A stretch of 64,000 nt of DNA, taken from contig MCFH01000039.1 of assembly GCA_002104945.1 (NCBI GenBank), positions 462,827-526,826 on the forward strand. The letters are read 5' to 3'. Positions 46,087 through 57,800 of this stretch are shown piece after piece. The stretch's first letter is position 1, and every line of letters starts with the position of its first letter. The translations under genes were made by a program, and so were the position numbers. The stretch comes from Piromyces finnis. Its lineage: Eukaryota > Neocallimastigomycota > Neocallimastigomycetes > Neocallimastigales > Neocallimastigaceae. Under the pieces are notes generated by a model, which ran no database searches, had not been told where the DNA came from, and saw only the letters and a list, made by a program, of their open reading frames with translations.

Positions 46087-46702
46087 TGTACAGTTGACAC
46101 TAAAAGAATAGATTAGGATATCTATTCTATTACAATAACACTAAATTTAAAATAAAAATAAAAATTATTTTATTAAAAAATATCTTTTATTATAATAGAA
46201 ATTTTATTAATAACAATTACATCGATAAAATGATGAAAAATATCTTCTATTTATATTTTTCCTAAATACATTTATATTATATTATAACTATTTATTTCTT
46301 ATATATTATTATTTAAAATCTACACTAAAATCTTAATTATTAATAAATATTTAAACTATAACTATTTTTAGTAAAATACAATTGGCAATTCAAATTAAGT
46401 ACTATTCAATTTGAATATATGCCCATGTATTCTTGATATATTAATCATTTAATAATTATATACTATATATCTATTTCTATTACAAAACAATACTAAAACT
46501 AGGGATTTAAATTGAGAATTTTAATTTACTTGTTAAACATTAAAAATAAATTAATAATTTATTTTGTTTTAAACTTTAATTATTAATAAATAAATTATAT
46601 CTCATTTTCTTTTTCTTAATATAATTTGTGTAACTTAAACAATAATACTTATGGCTTAAGTTACATTAAAGATATCAAGTTGAGGCGTTTGATATCTTTA
46701 CA
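46087..46702 (+). repeat. Solo LTR, family B, with target duplication AATGT
   Basis: 616 bp, TGTACAGTTGACAC...GATATCTTTACA, flanked by AATGT at 46,082-46,086 and 46,703-46,707. It disrupts the chromovirus pol frame in the integrase zinc finger. Three hairpins: AGAATAGAT/ATCTATTCT near the start (46,105-46,128), TGTAACTTAA/TTAAGTTACA (46,629-46,665) and AAAGATATCAA/TTGATATCTTT at the end (46,668-46,699). Confidence 0.9.
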
Positions 46703-48425
46703 AATGTCCGGAAGAAGGGGAATTATGATGGGATTGAAGAATATCAACACGAAGGACTTCGGGAATGTAAATCTTATAGTTGTAAAGAAGAATACCATCC
46801 TTGAAAGTGAAAGGAGAATTGGGGAGATTAAGTCTTCTGGAGTTGTTTGTAGAATTGAAGTAAGGATCTGAAGGTAGGGCTGAACGAATCTTTTCTAATA
46901 GAGAGCTATCACTTAGAGAAATAACGGAGGAAATGCTAGTGAAATTAGAAGTGTTAAGAATTGAACCTGAATTAGAAACTTTATGTTCATAATCAGGTCT
47001 ACGAGACAAGCAATCAGCTCTATTCTTCGAACCAGGTTTGTATTTAATAACAAAATCAAAACGAGAGAAGAAGATACTCCAGCGGATATGACGTTGGGAA
47101 AGATGATCTGGTTTACGCTCAAAAAGAAGATTACGATGATCGGAGAAGACAGTGATTTGGTGATTGGCACCTTCAAGATGGTGCCTCCAGGTTTGAAAGG
47201 CTTCTTTGATAGCAAGGAGTTCCTTGTCGTAAATTGGGTAATTACATTCGGCGTTGGTTAAAGCTCTCGAGAAGAAAGAAACAGGGTGAAGAGAACCATC
47301 AAATTCTTGAAGAAGGACACTACCGATAGCGAAGTTACTGGAGTCGGATTCAATAATGAAAGGTTTGTTCGGATCGGCATGGCGGAGGAGACTGGCGGAA
47401 AGAAAAGCATTTTTTAAATTATTGAAAGCAGAGATGGTAGAAGAGTCCATAATGAAAGGAACATTTTTCTTTAATAATCGAGTCAAGGGCACAGCGATTT
47501 TTGAAAAATTTTTTATAAAGCGCCTATAGTAATTACAGAGACCCATGAATTGTTGGATATGTTTTGTATTTTGGGGAAGAGGCCAATTAAGAATGGCGTC
47601 TACTTTATTCTTTTTCATTGATATACCAGAACCAGAAAGATGGTGACCAACAAAATCAATTTCAGGGACATCGAATTCGCATTTTTCGAGTTTAACATAG
47701 AGGTTATTCTTGAGAAGACGTTCGAGAATTAAGCGAACATGCTTATGATGTTCCTCTAATGTATTGGAAAAAATGAGAATATCATCAATGTAGGCGAAGG
47801 CAAAGTCGTCGAGGAAATCACTTAAAATATCGTTGATAAAATGCTGGAAGGTAGCCGGGGCATTTTTAAGACCAAACGGCATGACTAAATACTCAAAATG
47901 ACCAAATCTAGTGTTGAAAGCCGTTTTATATTCATCACCTTCCTTAATTCGAACAAGGTTGTATGCGGAACGAAGGTCGAGCTTAGTGAAGAATTTAGCT
48001 CCACTGACTTTTTCAAGAAGATCATTGATTAGTGGAAGAGGATAGGAGTTCCAAATAGTGATATCGTTGAGTTTTCTGTAGTCAATGCACATCCGAAGCG
48101 AATTATCTTTTTTTCGAACGAATAAGACAGGGGCGCCGGCTGGGGAGATAGACTTCCGAATGAAGTTCTTTTCTAAGTTTTCTTTAATATAATCCTTAAG
48201 TGTCTTTGTTTCCTCCACGGTGAGAGAATAAATTGGGCCGTAAGGAAGAGAAGAGTCGGGTTTTAAATCGATTCTACAGTCGTAAGGTCTATGCAGGGGA
48301 AGTTCGTTTGCTGCTTTTTCAGAAAAGACGTCCTTAAAGTCAATGTAAAAATCCGGAATAGAGGGTGTTTTTGAAGGTGAATCTATAGAGGGACAAGTAA
48401 TATAAATTGCAAATTTTTGAGAATA
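46703..48425 (-). CDS. chromovirus reverse transcriptase and RNase H
   Basis: An open frame from about 48,425 to the solo LTR. RT blocks: SPAGAPVLFVRKKDNSLRMC, LNDITIWNSYPLPLINDLL, KLDLRSAYNLVRI (first Asp), MPFGLKNAPATFQHFINDIL and catalytic AYIDDILIFS at about 47,790. RNase H: FIIESDSSNFAIGSVLLQ, CNYPIYDKELLAI, TVFSDHRNL and KNRADCLSRRPD. The product copies the element RNA. Its frame starts upstream of the first in-frame GTG at 48,218 and differs from the protease frame by one shift near 48,425, which is a lesion, sequence error or second recoding site. Confidence 0.92.
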
Positions 48426-49101
48426 TGACGTTGGAGAACAGTGAGAAGTCTAGAATCAGGTTTACTTACCGGAGAGGAAGCAGGGATGGAGGAATCAATA
48501 GAAGGTGAAGAGGGAGTCGAAGAGATTGAGTGAAGATGAATATCCGAATTATTTGTTGAAACACAAGAGTCATTACACTGAGGGTTTTCGCAATTAGGTT
48601 TAAAATATGCTTTATTAGTTTCAAATTTAGATACATCTTTTTTAAAATACAATTTTTTACAATCAAAATCTACGACTGCCCTATTTGAATTGAGCCAAGG
48701 GGTACCAATAATTGGAGGTAGAGAATCATCATCTGTGATAATGAATTGAATAGAAAATGATTCATCTTTAAATATAATCCTAAGAGGTTTAGTCATTCCC
48801 AAAATATTAGAAGTTTTCCCACCACAGTCAATGATTCCAGATATTTTTGAAACCGATACTGGAATACTATATTTCTCAATAAAAAATTTGGAGATAGTGT
48901 TTTCAATAGCACCTGAATCAACCAAGATTGAGATATCGCATGGGTTATTATTAATCATAATGGTGAACGGGAAAATAAGGTATTTATCTAAGGGAATGAA
49001 TGGATTATAAGATTTTGGATGGTGTGTATTATTGGTAGAAGGCTTAGCTTCAAAGGGGTTTGTACTAGAGTAAGATTTAGGCTCAGAATCTATTCTAGAA
49101 G
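48383..49101 (-). CDS. chromovirus protease
   Basis: An open -1 frame continuing from the gag slip site. It has a Ser/Pro/Asn linker, then DISILVDSGAIENTISKFF with the D-S-G triad, GMTKPLRIIFKDESFSIQF, and LPPIIGTPWLNSNRAVVDFD, the end of the retropepsin fold. A Ser/Pro-rich linker follows. Cleaves Gag-Pol. The frame goes on to a stop at 48,383, but the RT frame takes over near 48,425. Confidence 0.88.
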
Positions 49102-49935
49102 TTAGTTTTTTGGAACTTTAGGACAGGAAGTGACCAAATGATCCTTAGCACCACAATACATACACAGACCTTGATCACGACGTTTTTGTTTTTCTTCAGC
49201 AGATAAAGGACCACGTCTTTTACCATCAGATTGAGTGGAACGGGTAAAAGGATTTTGATCCTCATTTCTCATCTTTCGCACAAATGGATTATAAAGAGAA
49301 GCACCACGGTAATTTCTGGAAATATTATGTTTCTTAAGAAAGCTTGAGTCGATTATCATAGCTCTATGAAACGCAGCAAGAAGGGTTGGTATATCCTCAC
49401 CACGCATTAATAACTCGGCTTTGACCTCATCATGCAATCCATCAATAAATTTTGAGACAAGGGCCGGTTGATTCCATCCAAGATGGATTGAGGCTTGTTC
49501 AAAATCTTTGATGTATTGAGATACTTCACCTATACGTTCTTGTTTCAATGCCATAATAATTTGGTTGGCATTGAATACAATGTCAAGATTACCAAATACT
49601 CTTCTAAGTAAGGCAACAAAGCTAGGATAACTGTTCATAACTGGATTTCTTTCTTGGATCAAGTGAGCTACGAAGAGTTTGGCATCCCCTTTCATATAGG
49701 AAAACATAAAAGCTGTCTTATGGGCGTCCGAGCGGAATAGAATGCTTCTTAATTGAAAGATTAATTCACAATGTTGAATAAATCCTTCAAGATCCACACT
49801 TTTTCCTGAGAATTTGCTTGGATTTCCTATCGGTAGCACATAGTCCAGCATAAGAGGGTCCACAGGAGGTACTTGGCTTTGTTGAGAGGAAGAAGCTGAG
49901 GCGGTAGTGAAAATGTTGAAAGGGTTATAAGACAT
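49102..49935 (-). CDS. chromovirus Gag
   Basis: 277 residues from ATG 49,935: Ser/Gln-rich start, capsid with FSGKSVDLEGFIQHCELIFQ, MFSYMKGDAKLFVAHLIQER and the conserved MALKQERIGEVSQYIKDFEQ region, a basic linker and one CCHC knuckle CMYCGAKDHLVTSC. The stop TAA follows a slippery heptamer, so Gag-Pol is likely made by -1 frameshift. Intact. Confidence 0.92.
   Translation of the reverse strand: MSYNPFNIFTTASASSSQQSQVPPVDPLMLDYVLPIGNPSKFSGKSVDLEGFIQHCELIFQLRSILFRSDAHKTAFMFSYMKGDAKLFVAHLIQERNPVMNSYPSFVALLRRVFGNLDIVFNANQIIMALKQERIGEVSQYIKDFEQASIHLGWNQPALVSKFIDGLHDEVKAELLMRGEDIPTLLAAFHRAMIIDSSFLKKHNISRNYRGASLYNPFVRKMRNEDQNPFTRSTQSDGKRRGPLSAEEKQKRRDQGLCMYCGAKDHLVTSCPKVPKN
49105..49111 (-). promoter_or_regulatory. 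Candidate programmed -1 frameshift site A AAA AAC
   Basis: The minus strand gag end reads CCA AAA AAC TAA. A slip at A AAA AAC enters an open frame (CTA ACT TCT AGA ...) that leads straight into the protease. Same heptamer and same stop-adjacent layout as at 18,960-18,966. Confidence 0.75.
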
Positions 49936-50036
49936 ATTTAAAATGTTTTATTAGAAAATGGTTTTATTAATTTTATAAAGGGTTAAGTTATTATTGTGTT
50001 AAGGTAAGTCTTTTTTTTTTTTTAGAGAATTAGTAT

Positions 50037-50472
50037 TGTAACAACGCGAGAGACTCAGGTTAACACAATACTAATTAACTATTTTTTGTATTAATAGTAT
50101 ATTTTATTAATAATTTGATTATTTAATATTATTAATACAAATTAACCTTAATACTAATTCTAAAAACTAAATTTACATGAATTTTATAAATTATTTATAT
50201 TTACTATTTATAAATATTCTTATTTAATAATTATGAATAAACATTATTCATATTGATTGGTAACTTCAATTATTTAAATAAAAAGAAGAAATAAAAATAG
50301 ACAAATATTATGGATTAAATATAGCGATTGCTATATTTAATCCATAATATTGAGAACCCGGAGTCGAATACATGACAAGTAAATCAGCGTCCAACAACCT
50401 GACGGCGAAGCCAGCTTGGAGAACCCCGAAATACAATTTTGGTGAAAAGGTACAAAACCTTTATACGTTACA
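50037..50472 (-). repeat. 5' LTR of the chromovirus
   Basis: 436-bp partner of 44,391-44,826. The same 22-bp perfect inverted repeat is at 50,304-50,325 and 50,330-50,351. GAGTC follows. Confidence 0.92.
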
Positions 50473-50477
50473 GAGTC

Positions 50478-51756
50478 CGCGTTTTTAATGCTCAAGAAAA
50501 TTCAAAGAAATTATGGAGGAGGAGAAAATGACACTACCTATTGGATGATGAAATTGAATTCATTAAAAACCAGTAATGAAAAGGAAATAACCAACGTTTT
50601 AGAAGAAATGTCCAATATCTTTGACACGTTGGAAAAGACTGACTGCAAATTAAGTAACACGGAAAAATTAAAATATCTATATAATGCTCTCCCAGGAGAA
50701 TATATGAAAAAATACATTCTGAAGGACACAACAAAATATGAAGAATTGAACAAAGAAATCCAAGAAGACATCAAAAACCGCGCCTATGTGTTAGACTGGA
50801 CTGTAGATAATAGAAGGGATGATCCAATGGAAATTGACTTTGTAAATAGAGGATCAAATAGTAAGAAGCATTATACAAAGGACAAAATGGACCAACATAA
50901 AAACAAAAAATATTGTGCCATTTGTGAGAAAAATAGACACACTACAAATGAATGTTGGTTTAATGGTAGAACAAATAAAAACAAAAAACAAATCCCACGC
51001 AAGGATAATTCCAATAAAAATAGAAGGTATTATTCAGCTCAAAAAGAAAAGTTTAAAGGAAAGTCCACCAACTATGTTGGATATGTTCAAGATCCAAACG
51101 ATTATTATAACTCTAATTTGGATTTTCAAGATATAAAAACTATGTTTTTTGAAGATAATAATACCATAGGAGATAAAAATAACAATATTAATGATAATGT
51201 AAACTTAAACAAAAAATTATATAAAGATAAGAAATATAAAAACTACATAAAAAATGTGTTCAATTTGTGTTATAAGGATTTTCGTGTTAATAACGTATTA
51301 AATTTCAAAAAGTCATCATGGTTGTATGACTCAGGTGCAGGAGAACACCTTACTAGTAATAAAAATTTACTTATTACTTTTAAAAAAAAAATAATATTGA
51401 GGTGTGCTAATAATACTTCCGTTGTATTTGAAGGATACGGAGAATTTCATTTTTATATAAACAGTCATAAAATAGTTTTTAAAAGAGTCTTATACTCAAA
51501 GGAAGTATCAAGAAATATCATAAGTGGTGTTGAACTTGCAAAAGTGAATATAAAAGCTATTACAGATACAGATAAAGATAACAGAGTAAGACTCATGTTA
51601 TACAATAAGAATGGATCAAATTTAGGTACTTTTCATTGTAATAATAACAATGAAATTTATGTGACCGCTGTACACGATAAAAAGACAAAAAACAAAATGC
51701 TAAAATATATTCATAGCATAAATAAATTAAATGAACAAAATCTGTTAAATCATTAA
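50478..51756 (+). pseudogene. Third copia gag C-terminus, zinc knuckle and protease
   Basis: Continues gag from 44,390: capsid helices (KKIQRNYGGGENDTTYWMMK, LYNALPGEYMKKYI), VLDWTVDNRRDDPMEIDFVN, knuckle CAICEKNRHTTNEC, a basic and Asn-rich linker, and a protease with WLYDSGAGEHLTSN, LRCANNTSVVFEGYGEF and KRVLYSKEVSRNIISG. Open to a stop at 51,754-51,756. Copia sequence ends at about 51,745-51,755, just before the integrase zinc finger, so pol is missing. It keeps Trp where copies A and B have TGA. Confidence 0.85.
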
Positions 51757-53894
51757 AACTATTTCTTCTATATAATTTTTTACATTGTTTTTGACATTCG
51801 GAATTATTTAATATTACTTTGCATTTAGCCTTTTCAGTTGTTTTTCCAACTATGGAATTAACATCCAATATGTCATTGCTACATTCATTAAAAATTTTAC
51901 AATCACATATTTCACTGGATGAATCATTATATTTCACCTTATGTTTAAAAGCTTCATTTTCTGGGTTACATAAATAATTAATTTCATCTTCACTATAATT
52001 ATAATCATATGTTTCATAATCTTTACATATTTTATTTTTTGTTAAAGTAACCTCTAAATCTGGTTTATTATCTAATAAATACAAATAAAAATCGATGAAT
52101 ATATCCGAATCTCTATATTTATTTAAATTGCAATATTTAAATATTAATTTACAATCTTCTTCGGATTGATTCATAAAAAGATCATAATCCATATTATCAT
52201 CATCAAAATGTTTGAGATATATTTTTCCTAATTGATCATCATCATCTTTCTCTTCTTCAATATTAATAATAGAAGTTGGATCTAATTTTAAATCAAAATT
52301 AATAAAACTCTTATTTGAATCATCATAATAATTCTCATCTTTAAATTCCTCCCCATAAATACCTACAGGTTTGAATAATTCTTCATTTTTTTCCACGAAA
52401 ACTTGAAGATGATTTTTTTCTGATATTTTAAAAATTGCATTATTACTAATACCCCCAGTTTCCGTATTATAAAATATACTATTTCCTCTACCAAATTTAA
52501 TATTTCCGCCATCATTATATATTCTTAAAGCGTACGATTTTAAAATACTGTTTAATGGATTTCTATCTGTAATTTCAATATTTCCCTTTAATTCCATACC
52601 GGTTATAAGTGCAGAATAATAACTTAAAGTTTTATCGTTAATTTCATCCAATAAAGTTACAAACCTATTTTGTTGTCTTAAAAACGAAGATTGATCAATA
52701 TTATTAACACATGAAGAAAGAAAATTTCCTTCAGCTTTTATTGAGTCTGAATCATGTTCATCAGAAAAAAGCATTTTATTTATATTTGTAACAGCTGTAA
52801 CATCAATATCAATATGTATAAGACTTCTTGTATTTTTACTAAAATTATTTTCATCATCTTTATCGTAGCAAGACGTAATTTGATTATATCTTTTAACTTT
52901 TTTATATATTGCAACTTCACATATTTCTTCATCATCTGGACCATTAATAGTGGTTTCTACTGTAAATGAATATGACTTTGACCTTGAATTTTCATCAGTA
53001 GAACCGGAATCAGTAGATTTGCTTTCTCCATAGGTAAATCCAATTTCACCACCATTTGAACTTTCTGTAGTTTTTGATGATGATGATGATCGCTCAATAG
53101 CATTAGATGTTGTTCGAGATCCTCCATTATTTCTAGTTGATTGTTCACTTACAGAAACGGAATCACTAGGGCCTTTTGATCCACCAGTAGAATCAGATTT
53201 TCCTGTTGTATTGTCAGTTGTAGTTCCTGAGGTTTTAGAAAAAGACCCACCAAAATCAGAAGTTGAACTGGAGTTGATTTCACTGGAGGAACTCGAACTT
53301 GTTGAGGTTTGACTACTTGTACTTACACCTGCACCAATTCCAAATACACTTACATTAGCATTACCTTCAATTGATTTTGTTTTAGTTTCTTCATTTGAAG
53401 AAGATAAAGAAAAACTATTTGTAAAACTATTACCCCAATTAGTTCCATTATCAGTAGATTCATTTGTACCTGATGTTGTACTAGAATTTTTTTCATGATT
53501 CCAATTATCTTCACTATGCTTTTCATTTGTATTTGTAATATCTTTCATAAAGCTTTCATCCCAGGTTGTTGTATCATCATTTGAACTCGTGTTGACTACA
53601 GCTGTTTCTATTACATCAGATATAGAGGAACTAAAATTAGTAGAGTTTGAATTTTCTCGATGGTTTTCAATGACAATGGAGCTAGAAGAGGAGTGTGATT
53701 CTTGTACTGAAATACTATAAGATTCATCAAATGTAAGGGAATATGTATAAGAAAACGAGTCCTTTCCTCTAAGAGCCATATTTGTAGTATGTATAAGTTT
53801 CCATCCATTTACAACATTGGCGTTTTTAATCCCGGTCAATTCTTCACTATATGGATTACCTTCAGCACTTTCACTGGTTAATAAATTGCATCTT
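51744..53894 (-). pseudogene. Ser-rich secreted-type protein, possibly aerolysin-like, 3' end lost
   Basis: About 717 codons are open from a likely splice acceptor (pyrimidine tract then TTAG at 53,895) to the copia junction at about 51,745; the frame beyond that is antisense copia. Residues about 35-290 are very Ser/Thr/Asn-rich and alternate small polar residues. They include VSVFGIGAGVSTSSQTSTSS near residue 185, and are bracketed by GWKLIHTTNMALRGKDSFSY and KSYSFTVETTINGPDDEE. A Ser-rich amphipathic hairpin between two long strands is the layout of aerolysin-type beta-pore-forming proteins, but no family was verified. The middle part has YALRIYNDGGNIKFGRGN, faintly lectin-like. The last 160 residues carry about ten Cys. 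The true start and any signal peptide lie in an unidentified upstream exon. Confidence 0.5.
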
Positions 53895-53917
53895 CTAACA
53901 GATAGGAGAAATGTACT

Positions 53918-54880
53918 AGATAATTTAATAATAATTTTTTTTTTATTTTATGAATATTATAAAATATGAAAATTTATAATATATTTAATATTTAATATTA
54001 AATTAAGAAAATATATATTAAAAGGTAGCTTAATGTTTTTAAATCCTATGTTTTCCAAATATGATAAATATTAAATGTATTGAAGCAATGGAATATTGAA
54101 CCCTTTTAATTCCGTAAGAACAATGATGTCTATAAACATCAATATGTAACCCATTCATACTAGGAACTTTAGGATCAACACACTTTTGTACTGGCTTATA
54201 GTTCGAAAGGTTTTCTCTATACCATTTATCTGTAAAACAAAGAAAAAAAAGATAGAAATTCCTCTTTCGAAACGACATGAGACCTTAAAAAGGTAAACAT
54301 TAAGTCATGATAGAATTATTATTCTAATTACTCTTTTTATCCATTTTTCATTTATATATTTATATAGTAATGAAATCTTATTCAAATTATAAAATTCTAA
54401 TAACTTAATTATACATTATAAAGCGTTAAAAATACACCAACATTATGAATCAATGAAATAAATCGTTGTTTTTTAATATTTTATTTTATTTATTTATAGT
54501 TGATAATTAAATCATTATATTAATGATGAAAAAAAAAATATATAATAATAATTAATAATTATTATTTAATAAAAAATAATAAAATTTTTAATAATAAAAT
54601 AAATAAAATAATAGATTTCAATTATAATAATTAAAATGTAATTTTAATATTTAAAAAAAATGTTTCACTACATAATTATTATTTCTATAGCATAGTAAAT
54701 AAAACTAAATAAAATATAAAATAATTTTTCTTTTCAATTCCTATGTCTATGTCTATAATAAAGTTAAATCGAATAATTTATGTTATTTATGTTTTATATA
54801 TTTTAATAATAAATTTAAATTTTCTAAAAAAAAAAAGGCTTTATTTTCTTTAAATATTTTAAATGTCAAAGATTACGATA
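53918..54880. other. Intergenic or intron-containing stretch between the two host genes
   Basis: Mostly AT-rich. The chitin-binding gene's poly-A signal AATAAA (minus strand, 54,840-54,845) lies 36 bp after its stop. The 5' part of the Ser-rich gene must lie in or beyond the right half. One small minus-strand ORF at 54,039-54,278 is listed separately. Confidence 0.5.
54039..54229 (-). CDS. Hypothetical short exon or ORF
   Basis: Following a good acceptor (polypyrimidine then ACAG at 54,230), one frame reads DKWYRENLSNYKPVQKCVD and GLHIDVYRHHCSYGIKRVQY before ending in a hydrophobic run and a stop at 54,039. It looks more protein-like than the surrounding DNA and may be an exon of the Ser-rich gene or a leftover of another gene. 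No donor site joining it in frame to 53,894 was found. Not recognised. Confidence 0.3.
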
Positions 54881-57800
54881 TTATTTCCAGCATGTACCAA
54901 ATTCAGATTGGCATCCATCTTCAACAGCACAATATTCAGATGACTTACCACACCAACCATATTTACTACAACAGTATCCTTCCATACATTTACCATAGTC
55001 TTTACCACATCTCCATGAATCATCTTCACTTGTCTTCTTTTTATCTTCTTCACTTGGTTTCTTTTTATCTTCAGTTGTAATTATAACACTTTCTTCAGTT
55101 TTTTCTTTTTCAACATTTACTGTAACGGAACTCTCAGTTTTATTATTAAGTATATTGGTTCTTCCGTTACATATACCAAATTCAGATTGACATCCTTCTT
55201 CAACAGCACAATATTCAGAAGACTTACCACACCAACCATATTTACTACAACAATATCCTTCCATACATTTACCATAGCCTTTACCGCATCTCCATGGATT
55301 TTCTCTATTTATAGAGTTTTCTTCAACATCACTATCTTCATTATCACCTTCTGGAATTTCATTTATTTCTTCATCACTGTCTTCATTATCACCTTCTGGA
55401 ATTTCATTTATTTCTTCATCACTATTTTCATCAACTCCAGAAATACCAACATCTTCATTAACTGTAGTAGTTGGTTTAACAATAGTAGTAACAGTAGTAA
55501 CAGTAACTGGTTTAGTGATAATAGTTTTAATAGTAACTGGTCGGGTAATAGTAGAGGTAATAATAACTCGTTTGGTAATAGTAGAGGTAATAGTTTTTTC
55601 TTCAAATACAGTAGTAATTGGTTTAATAGTAACAGTAGTAATTGTAGTTGGTTCAATAGTAGAAGTAGTAATAGTAGTTGATTCAATAGTAGAAGTAATA
55701 ATTGTAGTTGGTTTAGTAATAGTAGCTTCCTCAGTTATAGTAGTTTTTGGCTTAGTAGTGGTGGTGGTAATAGTAGTGTTTGGCTTAGTAGTGGTGGTGG
55801 TAACAGTAGTGTTTGGCTTAGTAGTGGTGGTGGTAACAGTAGTTGTTGTAGTTGTAGTTGCAGTTGTTGCATTATTTTCAACATATTTAATGGTAATCTT
55901 ATCACAGACTGGTTCTTTTTCAAACGTTAATGATATGGTGTATTGGCATTTGTTTTTATCAGACATTTTAATATCATAACTTTCGATAGTATTACCGGAT
56001 TCACTTGAAACTTCAATATTTTCGTTATTTAAAGCAAATTCCTCTTTTTCACAATTTTCATCTGATAATGTAACTAGAGTAATTAATTTATTACCTTCAA
56101 CTTTAGTATTGTTTGAATCTACGTTTCCTCCTTCAAATTCTACTTCTGTTTTACAAGTAGTAGGGGTTGTAGCGGTAGTTGTAGTGGTGGTGGTGGTGGT
56201 AACAGTAGTTGTTGTAGCTGTAGTTGCAGTTGTTGCATTATTTTCAACATATTTAATGGTAATCTTATCACAGACTGGTTCTTTTTCAAACGTTAATGAT
56301 ATGGTGTATTGGCATTTGTTTTTATCAGACATTTTAATATCATAACTTTCGATAGTATTACCGGATTCACTTGAAACTTCAATATTTTCGTTATTTAAAG
56401 CCAATCCCTCTTTTTCACAATTTTCATCTGATAATGTAACTAGAGTAATTAATTTGTTACCTTCAACTTTAGTATTGTTTATATCTACGTTTCTTCCTTC
56501 AAATTCTACTTCTGTTTCACAAGTAGTAGGGGTTGCAGCGGTAGTTGTAGTGGTGGTGGTGGTGGTAACAGTAGTTGTTGTAGTTGTAGTTGTAGTTGTT
56601 GCATTATTTTCAACATATTTAATGGTAATCTTATCACAGACTGGTTCTTTTTCAAATGTTAATGATATGGTGTATTGGCATTTGTTTTTATCAGACATTT
56701 TAATATCATAACTTTCGATAATATTACCGGATTCACTTGAAACTTCAATATTTTCTTTATTTAAAGCAAATTCCTCTTTTTCACAATTTTCATCTGATAA
56801 TGTAACTAGAGTAATTAATTCGTTACCTTCAACTTTAGTATTGTTTATATCTACGTTTCTTCCTTCAAATTCTACTTCTGTTTCACAAGTAGTAGGGGTT
56901 GCAGCGGTAGTTGTAGTGGTGGTGGTGGTGGTAACAGTAGTTGTTGTAGTTGTAGTTGTAGTTGTTGCATTATTTTCAACATATTTAATGGTAATCTTAT
57001 CACAGACTGGTTCTTTTTCAAATGTTAATGATATGGTGTATTGGCATTTGTTTTTATCAGACATTTCAATATCATAACTTTCGATAGTATTACCGGATTC
57101 ACTTGAAACCATGATATCATCCTTATTTAAGATACCATTTTCACAGTATTCCTCCTTTGGGAGGGTAACAATACTAGTTAAGTCATTACCTTTAACAGTA
57201 ACTTCATTTGGAATTACTTCACCGAAATTTATATATTCTACTTCATTTTCACACTTTTCTTCAACACGTCTAACGGTAATCTTATCACAGACTGGTTCTT
57301 TTTCAAATGTTAATGATATGGTGTATTGGCATTTGTTTTTATCAGACATTTCAATATCATAACTTTCGATAGTATTACCGGATTCACTTGAAACCATGAT
57401 ATCATCCTTATTTAAGATACCATTTTCACAGTATTCCTCCTTTGGGAGGGTAACAATACTAGTTAAGTCATTACCTTTAACAGTAACTTCATTTGGAATT
57501 ACTTCACCGAAATTTATATATTCTACTTCATTTTCACACTTTTCTTCAACACGTCTAACGGTAATCTTATCACAGACTGGTTCTTTTTCAAATGTTAATG
57601 ATATGGTGTATTGGCATTTGTTTTTATCAGACATTTCAATATCATAACTTTCGATAGTATTACCGGATTCACTTGAAACCATGATATCATCCTTATTTAA
57701 GATACCATTTTCACAGTATTCCTCCTTTGGGAGGGTAACAATACTAGTTAAGTCATTACCTTTAACAGTAACTTCATTTGGAATTACTTCACCGAAATTT

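Larger units (their letters stand above)
44391..50472 (-). mobile_element. Chromovirus (Ty3/gypsy with chromodomain), interrupted by a solo LTR
   Basis: Two 436-bp LTRs (TGTAACAACG...TATACGTTACA) with only about four visible differences, and a perfect target duplication GAGTC (44,386-44,390; 50,473-50,477). Gag, protease, RT, RNase H, integrase and chromodomain are on the minus strand, almost fully open. A 616-bp solo LTR with its own duplication AATGT sits between the RNase H tail and the integrase. One further frame change is near 48,425. Confidence 0.93.
44140..51750 (+). mobile_element. Third copia element (gag-protease), split by a chromovirus
   Basis: Plus-strand copia from its primer site to just before the integrase. 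The chromovirus 44,391-50,472 lies inside with target duplication GAGTC; without it gag reads through in frame. The right end at about 51,750 abuts, and truncates, a host gene on the minus strand. Confidence 0.85.

Noticed and set aside
51593-51743. C-terminal tail of the Ser-rich protein
   Set aside because: This part is antisense of the third copia protease, so it is not native to the gene.
55515-55979. Val-rich plus-strand ORF
   Set aside because: Antisense of the Thr-rich stalk (ACN codons read back as Val/Ser).
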